Assembly (NCBI GenBank): GCA_947462685.1
Contig: CANHPL010000001.1
Coordinates: 1-64,000 of the forward strand
Direction: 5' to 3'
From: Burkholderiaceae bacterium
Lineage (GTDB): Bacteria; Pseudomonadota; Gammaproteobacteria; Burkholderiales; Burkholderiaceae
DNA: 64,000 nt
Shown here piece by piece: positions 38,546 through 47,635 of this stretch. A program made the position numbers and the translations under genes. Positions within the stretch are counted from its first letter, which is position 1. Every line of letters starts with the position of its first letter. The notes under the pieces were generated by a model. That model worked only from the letters and a program-made list of their open reading frames with translations, was not told the origin of the DNA and searched no databases.

Positions 38546-39064
38546 TCAATTTGAATCGTCTAAGGTTTTCCCTCGAACAATACGGTAAACAATTTCCTGG
38601 TTAAATCCCCGACTTACCATGAAGCGAATTTGTTTTGCTAAGTCTTTAGGCTCTTTTGCTAATATTCCAAACTTTTTTAACCATACTTCGTAAGCACGCT
38701 TTGACTCCGTTTGTTTTAAATCCATCAGGTGCTTAGAGATAATTTCAGGCTCCAAATCGTGCTTCCTCAATTCTTGAGCCAAGCGATGAATACCTAAATT
38801 AGAAGCCTTTTTATAAACAAGACTATCCGAGAATCTTTCATTCGATAAAAAATTCTTAATTTTTAATTGGTTGATTACGGTATTGAGTTGTTCTTCGTTC
38901 TCTGCATGAGGGTGTAATTTCTTTCGAATTTCCGCTTCACTATGCTCCCTCATGGAAAGATATCGAATGCCCCGTCCCAAAAGACTAATCTTATTTTTGG
39001 GACGAGAACCAGACTCTATGTGCTCAATTTGTTCCTCAAGCTTCTGGAGGTTCGACTTCGTCAT
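38546..39064 (-). CDS. recX: RecA regulatory protein RecX
   Basis: RecX modulates RecA filament growth. The 172-residue protein has the three-helix repeat pattern (ALxxLxxREHSxxELRxKL-type: [20 protein letters not shown]), then [33 protein letters not shown] and the C-terminal [19 protein letters not shown]. The start shown overlaps the last 29 bases of recA, which suggests translational coupling. An internal start near MREHS is less likely because it would cut the first repeat. It is regulated with recA through the LexA box. Confidence 0.92.
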   Translation of the reverse strand: MTKSNLQKLEEQIEHIESGSRPKNKISLLGRGIRYLSMREHSEAEIRKKLHPHAENEEQLNTVINQLKIKNFLSNERFSDSLVYKKASNLGIHRLAQELRKHDLEPEIISKHLMDLKQTESKRAYEVWLKKFGILAKEPKDLAKQIRFMVSRGFNQEIVYRIVRGKTLDDSN

Positions 39065-40172
39065 CTTCCTTACCAGATATAACTACTTTGTTTCCTTTAA
39101 CGCCTAATTTTGCACGAATTAAACCTTCAATTTCTTTTGCTAATTCAGGATTGGCCTTTAGAAAATCGCGGGCATTGTCTTTGCCTTGCCCAATTTTTTC
39201 ACCTTTATAACTGTACCAAGCACCTGATTTCTCAACGATATCTGCCTCTACTCCCATATCGATTACTTCTCCTTCTCGAGATATGCCAGTACCGTACATG
39301 ATGTCAAATATAGCCTCTCTGAAAGGTGGGGAGACTTTGTTTTTAACGACTTTTACTCTAGTCTCATTTCCAATATTGTCGTCACCTTTTTTGATACTTC
39401 CAATGCGACGAATATCAAGACGCATCGAGGCATAGAACTTTAGAGCATTTCCTCCAGTGGTTGTCTCAGGAGAGCCAAACATAACCCCAATCTTCATGCG
39501 AATCTGATTAATGAAGATGATCATTGAGTTGGTACGTTTAATAGTGCCGGTCAATTTACGTAAAGCTTGACTCATAAGACGTGCCTGTAAGCCTGGCAGA
39601 GAGTCTCCCATTTCGCCTTCAATTTCGGCTTTTGGAACCAATGCAGCCACTGAGTCGATCACAATCAAATCAATCGAACCAGATCTCACCAATGCATCTG
39701 CAATTTCTAAGGCTTGTTCACCGGTATCTGGCTGAGAAATCAAAAGATTATTGACATCTACACCTAATTTGGCGGCATACTGCACATCTAGCGCATGCTC
39801 AGCATCTATAAATGCGCATGTTCCGCCAATTTTTTGCATTTCGGCTACAGCATGCAATGTCAAAGTCGTTTTACCTGAAGATTCTGGCCCGTAAATCTCG
39901 ATCACACGACCTCTGGCGAGTCCACCTACACCTAGGGCAATATCAAGTCCAAGCGAGCCAGTTGAAACGACTTGGATATCCTGTGCTATTTCAGCATCGC
40001 CAAGTCGCATGATTGAACCCTTACCAAATTGTTTTTCAATTTGGGCTAATGCTGCAGTCAAAGCTTTTTGTTTTTCACCATTCATACCAGAAAACTCAGA
40101 GTTTGCAGAGCTGGTTGGTATTGTATTGGCGCTAGCCTTTGACTTTTTATCGTCCATCTTTTTTCCGATCAT
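39036..40172 (-). CDS. recA: recombinase RecA
   Basis: ATP-dependent strand-exchange protein and SOS co-protease. The 378-residue sequence includes [13 protein letters not shown], Walker [10 protein letters not shown] near residue 95, Walker [16 protein letters not shown], loop L1 [17 protein letters not shown] and L2 [26 protein letters not shown]. The Ser/Lys-rich N-terminal ~30 residues are longer than in E. coli. The start may be M1 at 40172 (GAAGAGAAG upstream) or M6 (GGAAAAAAG upstream). A LexA box sits about 40-60 bases upstream. Confidence 0.98.
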   Translation of the reverse strand: MIGKKMDDKKSKASANTIPTSSANSEFSGMNGEKQKALTAALAQIEKQFGKGSIMRLGDAEIAQDIQVVSTGSLGLDIALGVGGLARGRVIEIYGPESSGKTTLTLHAVAEMQKIGGTCAFIDAEHALDVQYAAKLGVDVNNLLISQPDTGEQALEIADALVRSGSIDLIVIDSVAALVPKAEIEGEMGDSLPGLQARLMSQALRKLTGTIKRTNSMIIFINQIRMKIGVMFGSPETTTGGNALKFYASMRLDIRRIGSIKKGDDNIGNETRVKVVKNKVSPPFREAIFDIMYGTGISREGEVIDMGVEADIVEKSGAWYSYKGEKIGQGKDNARDFLKANPELAKEIEGLIRAKLGVKGNKVVISGKEDDEVEPPEA

Positions 40173-40527
40173 CTTCTCTTCTTTATCAAGTTATTTAAGA
40201 ACATAAATATACTGTATAGAAAAACAGTATATTTGACAACTATTTTTTTAATTCTGATACATTTATGTTGCGTATGTACGTTTTTTCTTCATTACACACC
40301 TTTACTAATATATATTTTTCTTTCATACAACGTATTTCCGTACTTGTCAGAGAAAAGTGATTTTGATTGTAATAAATGCGAATATTTATTTAGCTTTTTG
40401 ATAATTTTTATTAAAAACAATGTTTTATCTCAGTAGATACCCCTAAATCCCTTCTAGACATTGCTTTACATGTGGATAATTGCCATTGTTGTAATCATAT
40501 TTAAAATAATGAAGGAGTTTACTTACG
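40173..40527. other. 355-bp divergent gap between recA and the MFS transporter
   Basis: The recA side holds the LexA box. The rest is very AT-rich with no RNA gene or convincing promoter pair recognised. An AAGGAG lies 8 bases before the transporter start. A hydrophobic 67-codon open frame (40233-40436) is judged to be chance. Confidence 0.6.
40210..40229 (-). promoter_or_regulatory. LexA (SOS) box upstream of recA
   Basis: The core CTGTATAGAAAAACAG has the CTG-N10-CAG form, flanked by TA on both sides (TACTGT...ACAGTA), which is the classic LexA site. It overlaps the recA promoter region, where TTGTCA serves as a possible -35 box. SOS control of recA-recX is therefore likely. Confidence 0.93.
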
Positions 40528-42210
40528 ATGGCTACATTAGATACTACAGCTGAAAAAACAGCCCCAATGACACCGGAGGAACGCAAAGTTATTCTTGCTT
40601 CTTCTTTAGGAACTGTATTTGAATGGTATGACTTTTATCTTTACGGTTCATTAGCTGCAATTATCGCCGCTCAATTTTTCTCTAAACTTGATCCAGGTTC
40701 TGCATTTATTTTTGCATTATTGGCTTTTGCTGCTGGTTTTATCGTGCGACCATTTGGTGCTTTATTTTTCGGTCGTTTAGGTGATCTTATCGGTCGAAAA
40801 TATACCTTTTTAGTTACTATTGTGCTCATGGGTGCATCTACTTTCTTGGTAGGTATTTTGCCCAATTACGCTTCTATTGGCGTCGCAGCTCCAGTATGTT
40901 TAATTATCTTGCGTATTTTGCAAGGTTTAGCTCTGGGTGGAGAATATGGTGGAGCGGCAACTTATGTGGCTGAACATGCGCCGCGTAAACGTCGTGGATA
41001 TTTCACCGCATATATTCAAACTACTGCGACTTTAGGTCTTTTCCTCTCTCTCATTGTGATTTTGCTTTGTAGAGAATTTACTGGTAAAGATTTTGAAGTT
41101 TGGGGTTGGAGAATTCCATTTATCGTTTCCATTTTGTTGTTGGGTATTTCTCTTTATATCCGCCTACAAATGGCTGAATCTCCTGCTTTCCAAAAAATGA
41201 AATCTGAAGGTAAGTTGTCTAAATCACCTTTGGGCGAATCCTTTGGTCAGTGGAAAAACTTGAAGATTGTCATTCTAGCGTTGTTCGGACTTGTTGCTGG
41301 TCAAGCGGTAGTTTGGTACACGGGACAGTTCTATGCCCTATTCTTCATGACGCAGGTCTTGAAAGTTGATCCAAAAATGGCAGCTCTTTTAATTGCAGCT
41401 TCCTTATTAATCGGTACGCCATTCTTCATTTTCTTTGGTTCACTTTCAGATAAGATTGGTCGTAAATTAGTGATCATGTTGGGGCTATTGCTTGCAATTA
41501 TTACCTTCATTCCTAATACGCCGGTTTCGATCTTCAATGCATTGACACACTTTGCAAATCCGAGTTTAGAAGCTGCAATGGCTAATGCTCCTGCTTCTGT
41601 TACTGTAGACCCTGCTGAATGCTCATTCCAGTTCAATCCAACGGGTACAGCTAAATTCACGAGTTCTTGTGACATTGCAAAACAAGTCATGGCCACTAAC
41701 TCTGCTAGCTACCAAACTATTCCTGGTGTGGCTGGAACAGTTGCACTGGTGAAGATTGGAGATAAAGAAATCCAAGGCTATACATCTAAAGGTCTAAGTG
41801 CTGATGAAGCTAAAGCTAAAGATGGTGCATTTAAAAAAGATGTTCGTGAAGCTTTAGATGCTGCTGGTTATCCTAGAACAGCTGATAAAGATAAAATGAA
41901 CATCCCTATGATCATTGCCTTGTTAAGTATTTTAGTGCTTTACGTTACGATGGTTTATGGTCCGATTGCGGCATACTTGGTTGAGCTTTTCCCAACCAGA
42001 ATTCGTTATACGTCCATGTCATTGCCATACCATATCGGTAATGGCTGGTTTGGTGGCTTAATGCCAACGATTTCATTTGCTCTAGTCGCCCAAAACGGTA
42101 ATATTTACTATGGTCTTTGGTACCCGATTATTATTGCGTCAGTAACATTAGTGATCGGTTCATTATTCTTGAAAGAGACTAAAGATGTCGATATTTACGC
42201 AAGAGACTAA
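40528..42210 (+). CDS. MHS-family MFS transporter with large internal insert
   Basis: A 560-residue proton-coupled metabolite carrier. The MHS (shikimate/proline-betaine/citrate-type) hallmark is at the start: SLGTVFEWYDFYLYGSLAAI, then FGALFFGRLGDLIGRKYTF, RILQGLALGGEYGGAATYVAEH and the later FGSLSDKIGRKLVIML. The family is usually ~430-450 residues. Here about 130 extra, mostly hydrophilic residues lie between TM8 and TM9 (after IPNTPVSIFNALTHF to before MNIPMIIALLSIL), with a Cys pair (AECSF and SSCDIA) that may form a periplasmic domain. The substrate is unknown. Codon use is cleaner than in the neighbours, suggesting high expression. A terminator follows. Confidence 0.9.
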   Translation: MATLDTTAEKTAPMTPEERKVILASSLGTVFEWYDFYLYGSLAAIIAAQFFSKLDPGSAFIFALLAFAAGFIVRPFGALFFGRLGDLIGRKYTFLVTIVLMGASTFLVGILPNYASIGVAAPVCLIILRILQGLALGGEYGGAATYVAEHAPRKRRGYFTAYIQTTATLGLFLSLIVILLCREFTGKDFEVWGWRIPFIVSILLLGISLYIRLQMAESPAFQKMKSEGKLSKSPLGESFGQWKNLKIVILALFGLVAGQAVVWYTGQFYALFFMTQVLKVDPKMAALLIAASLLIGTPFFIFFGSLSDKIGRKLVIMLGLLLAIITFIPNTPVSIFNALTHFANPSLEAAMANAPASVTVDPAECSFQFNPTGTAKFTSSCDIAKQVMATNSASYQTIPGVAGTVALVKIGDKEIQGYTSKGLSADEAKAKDGAFKKDVREALDAAGYPRTADKDKMNIPMIIALLSILVLYVTMVYGPIAAYLVELFPTRIRYTSMSLPYHIGNGWFGGLMPTISFALVAQNGNIYYGLWYPIIIASVTLVIGSLFLKETKDVDIYARD

Positions 42211-42230
42211 GTTTTAAATATTTTGATGAA

Positions 42231-42257
42231 AACCCGACCTACTGGTCGGGTTTTTTT
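42231..42257 (+). terminator. Rho-independent terminator after the MFS gene
   Basis: AACCCGACC, four bases and GGTCGGGTT form a perfect 9-bp stem, followed by seven Ts. It lies about 20 bases beyond the stop codon. Confidence 0.92.
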
Positions 42258-42313
42258 ATACAAAACAATCAAAAGAAATCTGTAACATATGAATTTTACT
42301 GAAAGACCTTTCA

Positions 42314-43204
42314 TTGATTAAGCAACTGATCATTCAGCAAGTTCGTTCGATCGTCAATAGTGGGAAGTCACCCACGGAATTTCTATATCCCCCAGGAGAT
42401 CCGGGGCTATTTGGGCCTGACTCTGTGGTCTGGAAAGTGCATGGCGATTTTATGTCCATGATGATCGGTGGCATTAGCTCCTTGATACTACAAGCACTTC
42501 ACCCACTTGCTCTTGCGGGAGTTTGGGATCACTCTTCATTTAGGGAGGATTTAAAAGGGCGTCTCGGTAGAACGGCCTTTTTTATTGCCGCGACTACTTA
42601 CGGGAGTACGGAAATGGCAACTCGCGCCATTTCACGTGTAAGAAAGATTCACGACTCTCTCCACGGTATCCATCCTGATGGAAGAGCTTATCGAGTGAGC
42701 GATCCTCATTTACTCTACTGGGTTCATTTAACTGAGGCTTATAGCTTTTTGAATGCCCATCGAATCTATGTCAATCAATTCATTTCAGAGACTGACCAGA
42801 ATCAATACTTTGCCGAAATGAGTAAGATTTCTGAGGGCCTAGGTTGCCTCATAATGGACGAACAGGGTAACGATCACTTTGCAAGAACAGTATCCAGTGT
42901 CAATCAAGCAATTGAATCATTCTTCCCAGAATTAGAATATTCAGATCGATCAAAGTGGGTCGTTGATTTATTAGAGAATTTTCCCTCAGATCCAAAAACC
43001 TATGTGCTGAATCGTTTAATCATTAAAGCGGGATTCTACAACCTACCAGATTGGGCTTACCCTATGATGGGTCGCCCCACCCCTACAAAAATTGAAAGAC
43101 AACTGGTCAATCAATCGATCCACCTTATTGCCAAGCCGGTTCGCTGGGCGATGACCAACGGTGTCCATACACATGCTAAACGGCGTATGGGTATCTTTGA
43201 CTGA
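42314..43204 (+). CDS. DUF2236 (oxygenase MpaB-like) protein
   Basis: A 296-residue protein of the DUF2236/MpaB family, whose studied members are heme-containing oxygenases (for example latex-clearing protein and MpaB). Seen: VVWKVHGDFMSMMIGGISSLILQALHPLALAGVWDHSSFRED with the His candidate for heme, RTAFFIAATTYGSTEMATRAI, and VHLTEAYSFLNAHRIY. The first codon is TTG, with no strong ribosome-binding site, so the start is uncertain. It is convergent with the SOUL-family gene with a 2-base gap. Substrate unknown. Confidence 0.8.
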   Translation: MIKQLIIQQVRSIVNSGKSPTEFLYPPGDPGLFGPDSVVWKVHGDFMSMMIGGISSLILQALHPLALAGVWDHSSFREDLKGRLGRTAFFIAATTYGSTEMATRAISRVRKIHDSLHGIHPDGRAYRVSDPHLLYWVHLTEAYSFLNAHRIYVNQFISETDQNQYFAEMSKISEGLGCLIMDEQGNDHFARTVSSVNQAIESFFPELEYSDRSKWVVDLLENFPSDPKTYVLNRLIIKAGFYNLPDWAYPMMGRPTPTKIERQLVNQSIHLIAKPVRWAMTNGVHTHAKRRMGIFD

Positions 43205-43206
43205 AA

Positions 43207-43824
43207 TTACGGTGCAATTTCAATCAGTATTTCATTTCTTCGCCATGGCGGCAAAGTCCAAGGTGGGTTATATCTCGCAAGTTGTGGAGTACCAATTGCA
43301 TTTAATTGTTTATCACTCATCCAAGCACGCAATTGTTTCGTATTGTTTTCTATTTTTTCAGGATTATTTAATCCAGAAAAGACTATCACTGCATAACGCT
43401 TACTCGGTATTTCTTTAATCTTAACTAAGCTATTTTTAGGTTTAGGCAAGGTTTCCATTGAATATTCTTTAGGCATTACAAACTGCACTCGCCAATTTTT
43501 TTCATCAGATTGATCTACAGTCACTGGTGCAGTCATGGCTATTTTTCTTGGCTCAACAGTAACTGGGGCTGTCATAGCAATTTTTTGTGACTCTTTTTGT
43601 ACACCTTCGTTATTGCCAAAAATAAAATCTGCAATCAATCGAAATCCTTTATTAGAGGCCTCATCCCGAGTTCCTTCTACCATGACCTCAGCAATCAACA
43701 TAGACTCATATTGTCTTATTTCAAATGGCGGTGCTAATTCACTCGAAACATATTTGGGCTCTTCAATAGCCATAGATAGAATAGGGATGATGCATAAAGT
43801 TAAGGTTAATAGGCGTTTGAGCAT
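43207..43824 (-). CDS. SOUL-family heme-binding-like protein
   Basis: Exported 205-residue protein: the signal peptide is MLKRLLTLTLCIIPILSMA. The SOUL/HBP domain starts with APPFEIRQYESMLIAEVMVEGTRDEASNKGFRLIADFIFG, followed by two copies of a KIAMTAPVTV motif (KIAMTAPVTVEPRKIAMTAPVTV), FVMPKEYSMETLPKP and a C-terminal YNPPWTLPPWRRNEILIE. Heme or membrane binding is suggested by the family. The duplicated KIAMTAPVTV is a small tandem repeat not always present in the family. Confidence 0.88.
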   Translation of the reverse strand: MLKRLLTLTLCIIPILSMAIEEPKYVSSELAPPFEIRQYESMLIAEVMVEGTRDEASNKGFRLIADFIFGNNEGVQKESQKIAMTAPVTVEPRKIAMTAPVTVDQSDEKNWRVQFVMPKEYSMETLPKPKNSLVKIKEIPSKRYAVIVFSGLNNPEKIENNTKQLRAWMSDKQLNAIGTPQLARYNPPWTLPPWRRNEILIEIAP

Positions 43825-43907
43825 TTCTTCTACCTTTTTTGGATTGCATTACTTTTTAAATCCTCTATAGTTTAACTATTATTTACTCTTAAGATGAAAT
43901 TAACTTA

Positions 43908-44762
43908 ATGACTTCAAATTCCACTCTCATTTCGGTCCAGGAATTACAGACTTCCTTACAAAATCAACTAAATCATTCCGTCCTTTTTGACTGTAGATTC
44001 GATTTAAATCAACCCCATTTAGGTCATCAGCAATTCTTAGATAGTCATATTCCTGGCGCCATTTATGTGGATCTTGAAAAAGATCTTTCTGGGCCAAAAA
44101 ACCCTTTAAGCGGAAGACACCCATTGCCGAGTTCTGCCGAATGGACGAATACTAGAGCTCGACTAGGTATTTCTGAAAATACAAAAGTGATTCTTTATGA
44201 TTTTCAAGAAAACACCTATTCTGCTAGGATGTGGTGGATGCTCAAAGCTATTGGTCATCAATCCATACATATTCTTGATGGAGGGTTTAAAGAGTGGTTA
44301 CAACTGGGTGGAATGATTGAAAGCGGTCCGAGCTCTAAGGCTAACTCACTTCATAACCTGCCCATTGTCGAATATAAAGGCCTGATTCATATGTCTGATG
44401 TGCAACATAATCTTACAAATCCCTGCTTTCAAATCATGGATGCTAGAGCACAAGAGCGTTTTAGAGGTGAAATAGAACCACTTGACCCTATAGCAGGTCA
44501 CATTCCTGGCGCTATAAATAGACCATATAAACATAATCTGAATAACAAAAATCTATTTAAGACTAAATCAGAATTGGTTAATGAATTTTCAAATATTGGT
44601 TATGCGGCAAATCAAGTAGTTCATCAATGTGGTTCTGGAGTTACCGCATGTCACAACCTTCTTGCCATGGAACTTGCTGGCTTCAAGGGTTCTCTTTTAT
44701 ATGCTGGTAGTTGGAGTGAGTGGTGTAATCATCCTCAAAATCCTATTGCTACAGGTACTTAA
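43908..44762 (+). CDS. rhodanese-like thiosulfate/3-mercaptopyruvate sulfurtransferase
   Basis: A 284-residue protein with two rhodanese domains. The N-terminal inactive domain carries DCRFDLNQPHLGHQQFLDSHIPGAIYVDLEKDL and RHPLPSSAEW. The C-terminal domain carries MDARAQERFRGEIEPLDPIAGHIPGAINRP, and the catalytic Cys in HQCGSGVTACHNLLA near residue 241. The CGSGVTA loop is typical of 3-mercaptopyruvate sulfurtransferases (SseA type). It is convergent with feoB with a 3-base gap. Confidence 0.92.
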   Translation: MTSNSTLISVQELQTSLQNQLNHSVLFDCRFDLNQPHLGHQQFLDSHIPGAIYVDLEKDLSGPKNPLSGRHPLPSSAEWTNTRARLGISENTKVILYDFQENTYSARMWWMLKAIGHQSIHILDGGFKEWLQLGGMIESGPSSKANSLHNLPIVEYKGLIHMSDVQHNLTNPCFQIMDARAQERFRGEIEPLDPIAGHIPGAINRPYKHNLNNKNLFKTKSELVNEFSNIGYAANQVVHQCGSGVTACHNLLAMELAGFKGSLLYAGSWSEWCNHPQNPIATGT

Positions 44763-44765
44763 AAA

Positions 44766-46658
44766 TCAACCTAAGCCAAAATATAGAGCAAATTGGTAGG
44801 TAATGAAAGAGGCTAAATAAGCTAAAGAAAATAAATACGTCAACATAATCATGGGAATTTTATATCCCCCAGTTTCGCGCTTTACAACCGCAATGGTTGA
44901 TAGACATTGGGGCGCAAATACAAACCAAACCAATAATGATAAGGCAGTTGCTAATGACCACCCTTGTTGCAAAATCGGGGTTAGCGCTTCTTCAGCGCTT
45001 GAAGCTTGACCTGCGATTGCATAGACAGTTGCCAAAGAGCTTACGACAACCTCTCTAGCTGCTAACCCAGGAACTAAAGCAATGCTAATCTCCCAATTAA
45101 AACCAATGGGTGCAAATATCACGGCCAAAGCTTTACCTAATATGCCAGCATAACTATATTCAATAGCAGGACCAATTGCTCCTAATGGTGGATTTGGATA
45201 GCTTGCTAAGAACCACAAGGCAATAGTTAACAGTAATATAGTGCCGCCCACGCGTTGCAAAAAAATAATCGTTCTTTGCCATAACCCGATGGCTATGTTT
45301 TTGCAACTAGGCATATGATAGTTGGGTAATTCCATCATCAGCGGATGAAAAGTTTTTTGATAACTAAGAATTTTTTTCAAAAGCCAAGCTACAACCATCG
45401 CTCCTAAAATACCTGCCGCATATAAAGCAAACAATACAAAACCTTGTAATTCAATTCCGAAGGCTATTTTTCTAGCAGGAATAAATGCCCCAATCAAAAG
45501 TGCATATACGGGTAGTCTTGCTGAACAGGTCATTAGTGGCGCAATTAAAATAGTGACTAATCGGTCTCTTGCATTACTAATGGTTCTTGTTGCCATAATT
45601 CCTGGGATAGCACATGCAAAACTGGACAGCAAGGGTATAAAGGATCTACCTGATAAACCCACTGAACCCATTAATCTATCAAGTAAATAAGCTGCTCTAG
45701 GTAGATAACCACTTTCTTCTAATAGAAGAATAAAGAAAAATAAAATTAGAATTTGCGGTAAAAAAACCAAAACACCACCAAGCCCGGCAATCATTCCATG
45801 AACAAGTAGACTCTGTAACCATCCCTCTGGTATCACATTTGAAATGAACTGGCTTAAGAAATCGGTAGCAGCTTCAATGATTTCTTTTGGATACTCTGCC
45901 CAAGAAAATACTGCCTGAAATATAAAAAATAAGACGCTAAATAAAATGATTGGGCCTAATACAGGATGCAATAATATTCGATCAAGTCGATCGCTAATTG
46001 GGTCAGCCATGACTTGATCTAATCCCATTTTTTTCAATATTGCTTGAACAACAATATTATCTGCCTCAATCGGCTGGTGATCAGACATGCCGGTTGTTGA
46101 GTTCAATTTACTGAAATGCGTTTTAAAGTCAAAAGACGCCAATTTTTCTCGAACAGCCATATCACCTTTAGCTTGAATTCCGATAGATTCTACGATTGGC
46201 AGATGTAACTCTTGCTCTAGTTGAGAAAGATCAATTTCAATCCCGCGTTTATTTGCTATATCCATCATGTTGACCACCACGATACAGGGCAATCCCATTC
46301 TTTTTACGGCGAGTACCAGCCTTAAATTTCGTCGTAAGTTGGTTGCATCTAATACACATAAAACTAAATCTGGTTTTTTCTCTCCAGTAGCTCGTCCCAG
46401 AAGCACATTACAAGTAATCTCTTCGTCCAAGGATCTTGGATATAAACTATAAACCCCAGGTAAATCCAAAATACGTAATGACTGATTACCTAAATTTAAC
46501 TTTCCCTCTTTACGCTCTATAGTTACTCCAGCGTAATTTGCTACCTTTTGCTTACCCCCGGTTAGTAGATTAAATAAGGAAGTTTTACCACTATTAGGAT
46601 TTCCAACTAAGGCAACTAAAGGCTCTTTAGGGAAAAAGTGGATTTTAGCTTCAGTCAT
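44766..46658 (-). CDS. feoB: ferrous iron transporter B
   Basis: FeoB is the inner-membrane Fe2+ transporter with a cytosolic G domain. The G motifs are ALVGNPNSGKTSLFN (G1, ~16-29), NYAGVTIERKEG (G2), DLPGVYSLYPRSLDE (G3) and VNMMD (G4). The membrane part has two gate domains with PLMTCSARLPVYALLIGAFIP and LVWFVFAPQCLSTIAVVKRETG. At 630 residues it is shorter than E. coli FeoB (773) but a usual size for betaproteobacteria. Its start overlaps feoA by 8 bases. FeoC is not seen. Confidence 0.97.
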   Translation of the reverse strand: MTEAKIHFFPKEPLVALVGNPNSGKTSLFNLLTGGKQKVANYAGVTIERKEGKLNLGNQSLRILDLPGVYSLYPRSLDEEITCNVLLGRATGEKKPDLVLCVLDATNLRRNLRLVLAVKRMGLPCIVVVNMMDIANKRGIEIDLSQLEQELHLPIVESIGIQAKGDMAVREKLASFDFKTHFSKLNSTTGMSDHQPIEADNIVVQAILKKMGLDQVMADPISDRLDRILLHPVLGPIILFSVLFFIFQAVFSWAEYPKEIIEAATDFLSQFISNVIPEGWLQSLLVHGMIAGLGGVLVFLPQILILFFFILLLEESGYLPRAAYLLDRLMGSVGLSGRSFIPLLSSFACAIPGIMATRTISNARDRLVTILIAPLMTCSARLPVYALLIGAFIPARKIAFGIELQGFVLFALYAAGILGAMVVAWLLKKILSYQKTFHPLMMELPNYHMPSCKNIAIGLWQRTIIFLQRVGGTILLLTIALWFLASYPNPPLGAIGPAIEYSYAGILGKALAVIFAPIGFNWEISIALVPGLAAREVVVSSLATVYAIAGQASSAEEALTPILQQGWSLATALSLLVWFVFAPQCLSTIAVVKRETGGYKIPMIMLTYLFSLAYLASFITYQFALYFGLG

Positions 46659-46899
46659 TATCTTGGAGGTCTTCTACCTCGATTAATTCTGCTTCCTGCT
46701 TTCGAAGAGCAAAAGTAGATAACCCAATACGAATCATCATCGGATCCCCACCGAAGAAATTTTTTCTAAGAACGGTGACCTTTTCCCCAGGAATAAAACC
46801 AATTTCTGCCAATTGATGCTCTATCTCTGGCATCAAAATAAGGGGATTTACCTTTTTTACTCTTTGGGTGACGTTAATTGAAAGCTGGTCTAATCTCAT
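46651..46899 (-). CDS. feoA: ferrous iron transport protein A
   Basis: A small 82-residue SH3-like cytosolic protein required by FeoB. It has LAEIGFIPGEKVTVLRKNFFGGDPMMIRIG and STFALRKQEAELIEVE, typical of FeoA. It is the first gene of the feoAB operon. Expression is likely iron-repressed through the Fur box just upstream. Confidence 0.95.
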   Translation of the reverse strand: MRLDQLSINVTQRVKKVNPLILMPEIEHQLAEIGFIPGEKVTVLRKNFFGGDPMMIRIGLSTFALRKQEAELIEVEDLQDND

Positions 46900-46930
46900 T
46901 TAAAAAAGTACGATTTATGACAATCAATTT

Positions 46931-46959
46931 ATTATAAACGAGAATCGTTATCATTTGCA
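46931..46959 (-). promoter_or_regulatory. feoA promoter
   Basis: On the minus strand TGCAAA and a perfect TATAAT are separated by exactly 17 bases. The -35 is weak, which is common in Fur-regulated promoters. A Fur box fills the spacer. Confidence 0.65.
46937..46955 (-). promoter_or_regulatory. Fur box of feoAB
   Basis: AATGATAACGATTCTCGTT matches the Fur inverted-repeat pattern (AATGATAATNATTCTCATT form) with two mismatches at most. It lies between the -35 and -10 of the feoA promoter, where bound Fur-Fe2+ would repress transcription. Confidence 0.85.
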
Positions 46960-46971
46960 TTAATAGATGAT

Positions 46972-47592
46972 CTAAAATTCCAAGTCTGTTTGTCCTTTTG
47001 AATGATAGAAAGTTTGGTTTTGAAGCGCAATCGAAATTTGCCTTGATCCAGGTTCAATGGTAATTTCATCACCAGCTTGAAAAGCTCCTGCTTTTATCAC
47101 CCGTAAGTACCAACCTGAGAATCCAGATTGAGCCATGATCTTGGCAGCAGCTTTAAAGTTCATTTTTATATTTAATTTAAAACATGGCTCTCTAAAATCT
47201 GTTACCTGAAGGATCGTTTGACCAACATGCCATTTATCGCCGATATAGACTTCTTGTTCCAACAAGCCGCTAACGGTAAGATTTTCTCCAAAGTAGCCAT
47301 GTTCAAGTTCATGATGAGGATCAAAATGATTTTGCCTGACTAAACAATCTTTCCAAAATGCATAATGTTCAATTGCGTAGGCATAGACGGCTTTTTCTAT
47401 ACCGCCATGAACTTGAAGATTGGATTGCTCATCACCCTTAATTCCAAGTTGACCAATTTGTATTTCAATTGCATTATCTTTACTACTTATTGGTAATTTG
47501 CGAATAGCAGAATAAGTTATAGGGCTCCCATCTTGGAGAGCCTGAGTTATCGGCTGAACTTTACCAACTGAAATTGAACATATTTGTGGCAT
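46972..47592 (-). CDS. MOSC domain protein (YiiM-like)
   Basis: A 206-residue protein with the MOSC fold, which binds molybdenum cofactor and sulfur species. Motifs: IQIGQLGIKGDEQSNLQVHGGIEKAVYAY near residue 55, HGYFGENLTVSGLLEQEVYIGD and VTDFREPCFKLNIKM with the conserved Cys. YiiM of E. coli has the same layout and helps reduce N-hydroxylated compounds. It is divergent from the nitrilase-family gene. An operon link to moaC is not seen. Confidence 0.88.
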   Translation of the reverse strand: MPQICSISVGKVQPITQALQDGSPITYSAIRKLPISSKDNAIEIQIGQLGIKGDEQSNLQVHGGIEKAVYAYAIEHYAFWKDCLVRQNHFDPHHELEHGYFGENLTVSGLLEQEVYIGDKWHVGQTILQVTDFREPCFKLNIKMNFKAAAKIMAQSGFSGWYLRVIKAGAFQAGDEITIEPGSRQISIALQNQTFYHSKGQTDLEF

Positions 47593-47635
47593 ATTCTTAC
47601 AATCATAAAAAATTAATTAACGTGGAGACATTATT

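Noticed and set aside
40233..40436. Hydrophobic 67-codon open frame upstream of the MFS gene
   Set aside because: It starts at TTG next to the LexA box with no ribosome-binding site; AT-rich DNA readily gives Phe/Leu/Ile-rich frames.
40440..40527. Possible sigma54 promoter for the MFS gene
   Set aside because: The TGG...TGC pattern does not have the required GG-N10-GC spacing.
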